Shown here piece after piece: positions 21,577 through 26,201 of a stretch of DNA of 26,201 nt. The stretch is from an uncultured Oscillospiraceae bacterium. Its GTDB lineage: Bacteria > Bacillota > Clostridia > Oscillospirales > Acutalibacteraceae. The position numbers and the translations under genes were made by a program. The first letter of the stretch is position 1; the number at the start of each line of letters is the position of its first letter. The stretch covers positions 1 to 26,201 of the forward strand of contig UQQT01000033.1 in the NCBI GenBank assembly GCA_900543395.1. Reading direction: 5' to 3'. The notes below the pieces were generated by a model that was not told where the DNA came from, did not search any database, and saw only the letters and a program-made list of their open reading frames with translations.

Positions 21577-22296
21577 TTATTGTGCCGAATTTTCCGATTT
21601 GTCCAGCGTGACGGCAGTTTCTGTATTTACCGGCGCGTTTTCCGCAGTCTGTTCTTCATTTTCTTCGGTATGATTTTCATTTAATTCTCCGTCTGCGTCA
21701 AGCGGTACGGGAGTCTCGAGCTCGCAAACGTCGGAAAACATCACGAGTGCGTTTCGTCTTTTGTTTTTCGCCGTTTTTGCAGTCTTTGCCGCCGCGTAGA
21801 GAGCCGCCGAATCGGAGTCGGAAATATGAAGATGTTCCGTCTTGTCAAGTGAATTTTTCGCCTTGTTCATTTCGTCATCTGTAACCGTGATGACCGAATC
21901 GACCGCGTTTAAGTCGAGAACGCCGTTTACATCCTCGCCCTCGCGGACGGCAAAATGAATTTTTATATTTTTATTAAACGTTTTGAAGAATTTGCCTATT
22001 GCGTTGACTCGTTCGAGATTTTTTCCCGAAATTATAAAATAATGAACGATTCCGTACATGTCACGGAGAATTTTTTGAGCCGTCATCATGTCGTTTTCTT
22101 CGAGCGTGTTTTCGATAACCGTTTTGCCGTCATCCGTTTTCATTGAAGTCAGTACGGCAAAAAGGCGGGTTTCGATATGATTAGCCGATTCGAAATCCGA
22201 AAGACGGGCTATATATTTTTCGTTGTCCGCCGATAAAACGCACGGCGATATGCGTTTATCTCTTTTTATATTAAATCCGTATGTAAATTCAGCCAT
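21577..22296 (-). CDS. Hypothetical protein, 239 aa
   Basis: I do not recognise this protein. Residues 1-155 or so look like a globular alpha/beta domain (RLFAVLTSMK, VHYFIISGKN, IKIHFAVREG, VDSVITVTDDE), with alternating hydrophobic strands and helices suggestive of a Rossmann-like fold. Residues 195-239 are an acidic low-complexity tail rich in Glu, Asn and Thr. There is no signal peptide or membrane segment. It starts two bases after the uxaC stop, using GAGGTG inside the end of uxaC as ribosome site, and is followed within 20 bases by the lipid kinase. Its role in this operon is unknown. Confidence 0.7.
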   Translation of the reverse strand: MAEFTYGFNIKRDKRISPCVLSADNEKYIARLSDFESANHIETRLFAVLTSMKTDDGKTVIENTLEENDMMTAQKILRDMYGIVHYFIISGKNLERVNAIGKFFKTFNKNIKIHFAVREGEDVNGVLDLNAVDSVITVTDDEMNKAKNSLDKTEHLHISDSDSAALYAAAKTAKTAKNKRRNALVMFSDVCELETPVPLDADGELNENHTEENEEQTAENAPVNTETAVTLDKSENSAQ

Positions 22297-22298
22297 TT

Positions 22299-23702
22299 TT
22301 ACACCTCGATACCGAAATATTTTTTCGCATTGTAAAACGATACGTTGTTGACGATTGATTTAAGAATTTCCGGTTCGTACGGGTACTCGCCCCTCTCGAC
22401 CATGGAGCCTAAGAACGAGCAGAATATACGTCTGAAATACTCGTGTCTCGGGTATGACAAAAACGATCTTGAATCCGTTACCATGCCTATGAATCCGCCG
22501 ATAACGCCGAGGTTTGCGAACGCCTTTATCTGCTCGCGCATGCCGTCGATATTGTCGTTGAACCACCACGCAGAGCCGAGCTGAATTTTCGAAACTGCTT
22601 CGTCGGTCTGGAAGTTGCCCGTCATGGAGCCTAAAACGTAGTTGTCCTTGGGGTTGAGCGTGAAAAGAATCGTTTTCGGCAGCGAATTTTCACTTGCGAG
22701 CATGTCGAGGAAGCGTGATAACGATTCCGCCTCGCGTGCGTCGTTCATTGAGTCAAAGCCTGCGTCGGCACCGATTTTGTTGAACATGAGCGTGTTGTTG
22801 TTCCTCATTGCGCCGAGATGCAATTCCATTGCCCAGCCCTTTTTGTAATATTCCCTCGCAAGGAAAAGCATAAGCTCCGTTTTGTATTTGTCGGCTTCTT
22901 CGCTTGTTACGTTTCCGCCGTTTATGCCTTTTTTAAGAATCGAGTCAAGCTCTTTTTCGTCGGCTCTTAAAGTCGGCATATATGTAAGCGCATGGTCGGT
23001 CGCCCTGCATCCGAGCGAGTCGAAAAGCTCGATCCGCGAAAGCAAAACGTCCCTTAAATCGTTGAATGTTTCAATGGATTTGTCAGCCGACAAGGATAAC
23101 TTTTTAATGTAATTTTTAAACGACGGCTGATCGATATATAACGCCTTATCGGGTCTGAACGCGGGGAGGACTTTACATTTAAACGACGTATCGTCTCTTA
23201 ATTTTTTATGATATTCGAGACTGTCCGCCGGGTCGTCGGTCGTGCATACGTATACGACGTTTGAACGAGTGATAAGCTCACGGGGCTTGAATCCGCCGGA
23301 GGCTATCTGCGAGTTCGTCTCCTCCCAGATTTCGTCCGCCGTGCGGGGAGACAGCGTCTTTTTTATGTTGAAATAACGTTGTAATTCGAGGTGGGTCCAG
23401 TGGTAAAGCGGATTGCCCGGACACATATCCATGACGGACGACCATGCCTTGAATTTATCGTAATCGCAGGCGTTTCCGGTGATAAGCTCCTCGTTTATGC
23501 CCGCGCATCTCATCGCGCGCCACTTGTAATGGTCGCCGCCGAGCCAAAGCTCCGTTATGTTTTTCGGCGTTTCGTTTTTATATATCTCTTCGGGTGAAAG
23601 ATGACAGTGCCAGTCGAAAATCGGTGCGTCCTTACAAAAAGCAAAAAGTTCTTTTTCCGTATTCGAATCAAGGAGAAAATCCTCGCCCATAAATTCCTTC
23701 AT
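22299..23702 (-). CDS. uxaC: Glucuronate isomerase
   Basis: UxaC isomerises D-glucuronate to D-fructuronate and D-galacturonate to D-tagaturonate, the first step of hexuronate catabolism. The amidohydrolase-like metal motif DWHCHLSPEEI is at residues 29-39, followed by WLGGDHYKWRAMR, HWTHLELQRYF, CTTDDPADSLEYH and MELHLGAMRNNN, all characteristic of the family. The length of 467 residues is typical. GGAG lies 9 bases ahead of the ATG. It leads an operon with an unknown gene and a lipid kinase; the usual uxaA, uxaB and kdgK partners are not in the window. Confidence 0.96.
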   Translation of the reverse strand: MKEFMGEDFLLDSNTEKELFAFCKDAPIFDWHCHLSPEEIYKNETPKNITELWLGGDHYKWRAMRCAGINEELITGNACDYDKFKAWSSVMDMCPGNPLYHWTHLELQRYFNIKKTLSPRTADEIWEETNSQIASGGFKPRELITRSNVVYVCTTDDPADSLEYHKKLRDDTSFKCKVLPAFRPDKALYIDQPSFKNYIKKLSLSADKSIETFNDLRDVLLSRIELFDSLGCRATDHALTYMPTLRADEKELDSILKKGINGGNVTSEEADKYKTELMLFLAREYYKKGWAMELHLGAMRNNNTLMFNKIGADAGFDSMNDAREAESLSRFLDMLASENSLPKTILFTLNPKDNYVLGSMTGNFQTDEAVSKIQLGSAWWFNDNIDGMREQIKAFANLGVIGGFIGMVTDSRSFLSYPRHEYFRRIFCSFLGSMVERGEYPYEPEILKSIVNNVSFYNAKKYFGIEV

Positions 23703-23742
23703 ATCCGTCAGCTCCGATATAATATTGAATTTTATTAATAAT

Positions 23743-23771
23743 ATAATATCACACCGCGCGCGAAGTTACAA
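23743..23771 (-). promoter_or_regulatory. Sigma-A promoter of uxaC
   Basis: On the minus strand, TTGTAA (23771-23766) and TATTAT (23748-23743) are 17 bases apart. The spacer contains the GC-alternating stretch CGCGCGCGG. No clear operator was recognised. Confidence 0.72.
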
Positions 23772-23779
23772 GCAAATAC

Positions 23780-23808
23780 TTGATAAATGTGTTTCGTTGT
23801 TGTAAAAT
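23780..23808 (+). promoter_or_regulatory. Sigma-A promoter of the HAD phosphatase
   Basis: TTGATA (23780-23785) and TAAAAT (23803-23808) are 17 bases apart, divergent from the uxaC promoter with the -35 boxes 8 bases apart. Confidence 0.78.
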
Positions 23809-23831
23809 AAGGACGGAAAAGAGGAAAAATT

Positions 23832-24485
23832 ATGAAGTATTCGCTTGCGATATTCGATATGGACGGAACAATTTTAAATACGCTTGAGGATTTAAAGGAT
23901 TCTCTCAATTTCGCTCTTACACAAAACGGTCTGCCGACAAGAACGCTTGAAGAGACAAGACGGTTTGTCGGCAACGGGATAAGACGGCTTGTCGAACTCG
24001 GCGTCCCCGAAAATTCGTCAAAAGGAACAACAGAAAAAGTATTCGAATGTTTTAATGAGCATTACGCGGTTCACTGCAACGACAAAACGAGGGCGTACGA
24101 CGGGATTACAGAGCTTATCAAACGCCTTGATTCGCTCGGAATTAAGACCGCCGTCGTGTCGAATAAATCGGACTACGCGGTACAGACCTTATGTAAGGAT
24201 TACTTCGACGGGCTGTTCGGCTTCGCTCTCGGACTTAAAGATTCCATACGCAAAAAGCCGTACCCCGACTCCGTCAACCTCGTACTCGAAAAGTTTAATA
24301 TAAAAAAAGAAAACGCCGTGTACATAGGCGACAGCGAGGTTGATATCATGACGGCGGGGAACGCGGGTATTGACTGTATTTCGGTCGACTGGGGATTCAG
24401 GACGGACGAGGAGCTTGTAAACGCCGGCGCGCGGAAGATAGTTAAAAATATGAAAGAACTTGAAAAAGAAATAACAAAACAATAA
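23832..24485 (+). CDS. HAD hydrolase, phosphoglycolate phosphatase-like
   Basis: This is a haloacid-dehalogenase phosphatase of the Gph/PGMB subgroup. Motif I is DMDGTILNT (nucleophile Asp9, acid Asp11), motif II VVSNKSD, motif III the KKPYPD lysine, and motif IV GDSEVDIMTA. A helical C1 cap lies at residues 17-85. The 217-residue length fits phosphoglycolate phosphatase, but substrate cannot be assigned from sequence. GAGG lies 7 bases ahead of the ATG. The final codons (Lys-Gln-stop, AAACAATAA) are the left end of an inverted-repeat element filling the gap to the next gene. Confidence 0.88.
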   Translation: MKYSLAIFDMDGTILNTLEDLKDSLNFALTQNGLPTRTLEETRRFVGNGIRRLVELGVPENSSKGTTEKVFECFNEHYAVHCNDKTRAYDGITELIKRLDSLGIKTAVVSNKSDYAVQTLCKDYFDGLFGFALGLKDSIRKKPYPDSVNLVLEKFNIKKENAVYIGDSEVDIMTAGNAGIDCISVDWGFRTDEELVNAGARKIVKNMKELEKEITKQ

Positions 24486-24796
24486 TTTGTCGGGACAAAT
24501 TATTGTTTCAGTGATTAGCGGTCAGTGGTCAGCAGTCAGAAATTGCCTTGTTCTGATTTTGATGATAGATAATTGAATTAAATATATTATAAAAATTCGG
24601 ATTAAGACGTAGGGGAAGACATTGTCTTCCCGCGGTAAAGGCATGGATTTTTAAATATGATTTTGCTGACGGAAAACCGCAGATTTCATATTGCTGACGC
24701 ATTTTTATTATTTATAAACACGTCGGTCTCATGCGGGAAGATGATATCTTCCCCTACATAAAGAATGTTTGTGTTTAGGACGATAAATTATTGTTT
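24477..24796. repeat. 320-bp element with 12-bp terminal inverted repeats (MITE-like)
   Basis: The left end AAACAATAATTT (24477-24488) is the exact complement of the right end AAATTATTGTTT (24785-24796). The left end opens a perfect 15-bp palindrome (24477-24491 with 24494-24508). Inside are a GGTCAGTGGTCAGCAGTCAG tract (24520-24539) and two oppositely oriented copies of a 25-base hairpin unit (24609-24633 and 24733-24757). No gene was found in this interval. The element starts within the HAD gene's last codons and ends just ahead of the nfo ribosome site. Confidence 0.7.
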
Positions 24797-24807
24797 ACGG
24801 AGGAAAT

Positions 24808-25641
24808 ATGTTATACATCGGTTGTCATTTATCGTCGTCGAAGGGTTTTCTTGCTATGGGAAAGCAGGCGTACGACATAGGAGCAAATACATTTCAGTTT
24901 TTTACGAGAAATCCGAGAGGAGGCGCGGCGAAGAGCGTCGACCCGGATGATATTTCGGCGTTTCTCGATTTCTCCAAGGAGCATAGCTTCGGCAAAATAG
25001 TCGCTCACGCGCCGTATACGTTAAACGCGTGCGCCGCGGACGAGAATATCCGCCGTTTCGCGCGCGAGACGTTCGCGGATGATTTAAAACGGATGGATAT
25101 GCTTCCCGGAAATTATTATAATTTTCATCCCGGCTCGCACGTAAAGCAGGGCGTCGAAAAGGGTATAGAGCTTATTGTCGACACGCTCGATTCTGTTTTG
25201 AGAGAGGATTTGAAAACCACAGTTCTGCTCGAAACCATGGCGGGCAAGGGAAGCGAAATCGGCAGAACGTTCGAGGAGATACGCGAGATTATCGACCGCG
25301 TTAAAATGCCCGAAAAGCTCGGCGTTTGCCTTGATACGTGCCATATATTCGACGGCGGTTACGATATTGTAAATTCGCTTGACGGCGTTATTGAGGAATT
25401 CGACAGGGTAATAGGTCTTGACAGACTCAAAGCCGTTCATTTAAACGACAGCATGAACGTCCTCGGCTCGCATAAGGACAGACATCAGAAGCTGGGCGAG
25501 GGCAATATCGGCGCGGACGCGCTCATGGCGGTTGTCAATCACCCCGCGTTCGACTCCCTGCCGTTTAACCTCGAAACGCCTAATGATGTCGAGGGGTACA
25601 GGGCGGAAATTGCATTTGTAAAGGAACATTATAAACAATAA
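24808..25641 (+). CDS. nfo: Deoxyribonuclease IV (AP endonuclease IV)
   Basis: Nfo cuts DNA 5' of abasic sites in base-excision repair. The start MLYIGCHLSSSKG gives the first-strand histidine, and YDIGANTFQFFTRNPRG is a family signature. Zinc ligands sit in FHPGSH, LLETMAGKGSEIG, GVCLDTCHIFDGGYD, VHLNDSMNVLGSHKDRHQKLGEG and FNLETPND. The length of 277 residues is typical. GGAGG (24799-24803) lies 4 bases ahead of the ATG, a tight spacing. No promoter was recognised other than within the preceding element. The last codons (Lys-Gln-stop) are again the left end of a small inverted-repeat element. Confidence 0.95.
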   Translation: MLYIGCHLSSSKGFLAMGKQAYDIGANTFQFFTRNPRGGAAKSVDPDDISAFLDFSKEHSFGKIVAHAPYTLNACAADENIRRFARETFADDLKRMDMLPGNYYNFHPGSHVKQGVEKGIELIVDTLDSVLREDLKTTVLLETMAGKGSEIGRTFEEIREIIDRVKMPEKLGVCLDTCHIFDGGYDIVNSLDGVIEEFDRVIGLDRLKAVHLNDSMNVLGSHKDRHQKLGEGNIGADALMAVVNHPAFDSLPFNLETPNDVEGYRAEIAFVKEHYKQ

Positions 25642-25743
25642 TCAGTGTTCAGCGGTCAGTATATCACACAGTTTCTAACCACTGCCCACTGCCTGCTGTC
25701 CGCTGCAATAATTTATTGCGTGCAACGCGGTAAATTATTGTTT
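25633..25743. repeat. 111-bp MITE-like element with 10-bp perfect terminal repeats
   Basis: AAACAATAAT (25633-25642) and ATTATTGTTT (25734-25743) are perfect inverted ends. Internally, CAGCGGTCAG (25650-25659) pairs with CTGTCCGCTG (25696-25705) at 9 of 10 positions, and GCAATAATTTATTGC is palindromic. The nfo stop codon lies in the left end. It shares end sequence and the GGTCAG motif with the element at 24.5-24.8 kb. Confidence 0.72.
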
Positions 25744-25752
25744 TTGAGGGTG

Positions 25753-25785
25753 TTGACAAATTGTTTATCCGCATATAAATATAAG
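25753..25785 (+). promoter_or_regulatory. Promoter of the second small RNA
   Basis: A perfect TTGACA (25753-25758) is followed by TATAAATATAAG (25774-25785). The -10 spacing is ambiguous: 15 bases to TATAAA or 21 to TATAAG. It occupies the same position relative to the terminator as the promoter at 11137. Confidence 0.55.
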
Positions 25786-25786
25786 T

Positions 25787-25871
25787 ACAGGGAGTTATCC
25801 GATAGACGGTCAGCTCTTGTGGATATTAATTAAAAATAACCGCCGGCTGTGAAATGGGCGGTTATTTTTTT
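25787..25871 (+). ncRNA. Predicted second antisense small RNA
   Basis: Between the TTGACA promoter and the terminator no protein gene is present, so an RNA of about 85 nt is predicted. Its 3' end is complementary to the end of the broken hydrophobic-peptide gene, exactly as in the module at 11.2 kb. The start is estimated from the promoter and may be off by several bases. Confidence 0.5.
25832..25871. terminator. Bidirectional terminator of the second module
   Basis: AATAACCGCC (25835-25844) pairs with GGCGGTTATT (25857-25866) around GGCTGTGAAATG. T-runs lie on both strands. The stem core AATAACCGC is identical to that at 11.2 kb, while the loop differs. The peptide frame's final stop (25862-25864, minus) is inside the stem. 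Confidence 0.85.
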
Positions 25872-25936
25872 ATGATTAAATAAAGCATAATAAGTATAAG
25901 CTAAAGCAATACTAAAAACACGATTATTTCAGTCAT
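25862..25936 (-). pseudogene. Second hydrophobic-peptide gene interrupted by TAG
   Basis: The frame from ATG 25936 reads MTEIIVFLVLL, hits TAG (25901-25903), then continues LILIMLYLIIKK to TAA 25862-25864. Ignoring the TAG gives a 24-residue single-helix peptide with the same layout as the peptide at 11254-11325: an acidic residue at position 3 or 4, a hydrophobic core, a terminal Lys-Lys, and a stop inside the terminator. A ribosome site AAAGGGTGAA lies 4 bases ahead of the ATG. As written only 11 residues would be made. No good minus-strand promoter was found in the short gap behind the upstream terminator, so the unit looks decayed on the peptide side while the small-RNA side is kept. Confidence 0.6.
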
Positions 25937-25967
25937 GGCTTTCACCCTTTCTTATTCTGTTTCAGGG

Positions 25968-26002
25968 CAAAAAATAACGCCCGCATTTTCTGTGAGCGTT
26001 AT
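25968..26002 (-). terminator. Terminator of the partial DUF4143 gene
   Basis: On the minus strand, ATAACGC (26002-25996) pairs with GCGTTAT (25980-25974) and six T follow, 17 bases past the stop codon. Confidence 0.75.
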
Positions 26003-26018
26003 CATTGCAATATTGATT

Positions 26019-26201
26019 TCAGATACAAAATGCGGCATAGAGAGGAACGATTTTTTTATTGTCCTCAAAGCCGAAGTTTTTGGCAGAGAGCTTGATAGCA
26101 TAAGCGGGCTTGTAGGTGTCCATATAGACCTTTAAGCTCTTGGCTCTGGTGTTGTCGGCAGACTTGACCTCAATGGGAATGAGCTGCCCGTCACGCTGAA
26201 T
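26019..26201 (-). CDS. C-terminal end of a second DUF4143-type ATPase (partial)
   Basis: The minus frame is open from the right edge for 60 residues to TGA 26021-26019. It reads IPIEVKSADNTRAKSLKVYM, then YAIKLSAKNFGFEDNKKIVPLYAAFCI. IEVKSA with the following Arg/Lys-rich stretch is the nuclease-like core at the end of DUF4143, and FGFEDN with VPLYAAF is the usual tail of these AAA_14/DUF4143 proteins. The ATPase half lies outside the window. It is only distantly similar to the C-terminus of the ATPase at 3603-4823, so the two are paralogues rather than a recent duplication. A terminator follows closely. Confidence 0.82.
   Translation of the reverse strand: MQRDGQLIPIEVKSADNTRAKSLKVYMDTYKPAYAIKLSAKNFGFEDNKKIVPLYAAFCI

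Noticed and set aside
25901..25903. TAG as a recoded (pyrrolysine) codon in the second small peptide
   Set aside because: All other genes here with visible ends stop at TAA or TGA without evidence either way, no pyl genes are in view, and the codon lies in a hydrophobic membrane helix; simple inactivation is more economical.

Overview
The window looks like a chromosomal segment of a low-to-mid GC anaerobic Clostridia-type Firmicute, probably gut-associated and in or near the Ruminococcaceae/Oscillospiraceae. This rests on strong GGAGG ribosome sites, many sigma-A promoters with 17-bp spacers, a T-box leader, GatCAB-type tRNA amidation, a PerR-type regulator next to a rubredoxin-first (reverse) rubrerythrin, and compact operons. 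No rRNA, tRNA, CRISPR array or intact transposase was seen.

Layout. 1-2.6 kb: small unrecognised genes (one resembling DUF2247) of the kind often found as immunity-like accessory genes; one is split by an in-frame stop. 2.6-4.8 kb: a glycerophosphodiester phosphodiesterase and an AAA/DUF4143 ATPase, each with its own promoter. 4.8-5.3 kb: a non-coding zone full of inverted repeats and a 33-36 bp repeat that begins inside the ATPase stop region. 5.3-8.9 kb (minus): metG-tatD-pfkB operon. 9.06-10.6 kb: a secreted LCAT-like alpha/beta hydrolase, divergent from metG. 10.7-12.6 kb (minus): a PC4/YdbC-like protein, a tiny hydrophobic-peptide/antisense-RNA module, and perR-rubrerythrin. 12.66-18.6 kb: an Asn-specifier T-box controlling an AspRS-GatC fusion gene, gatA, gatB and a YgjV-like membrane protein. 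18.6-19.8 kb: class II fructose-bisphosphate aldolase with a consensus promoter and a long bidirectional terminator. 19.8-23.7 kb (minus): uxaC, an unknown gene and a lipid kinase, followed by a doubly frameshifted chimera carrying the C-terminus of a second lipid kinase. 23.8-25.6 kb: a HAD phosphatase and endonuclease IV, each followed by a miniature inverted-repeat element that begins inside the gene's last codons. 25.7-26.2 kb: a second, broken copy of the hydrophobic-peptide/antisense-RNA module and the C-terminal end of another DUF4143 ATPase.

How the parts work together. The T-box operon is a self-contained Asn-tRNA(Asn) synthesis unit: AspRS makes Asp-tRNA(Asn), GatCAB amidates it, GatC is covalently attached to AspRS, and uncharged tRNA(Asn) is the apparent regulatory signal. 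PerR and rubrerythrin form an oxidative-stress unit. The most novel-looking items are the AspRS-GatC fusion and the two related small-peptide modules, whose peptide stop codon lies inside a bidirectional terminator shared with an opposing small RNA.
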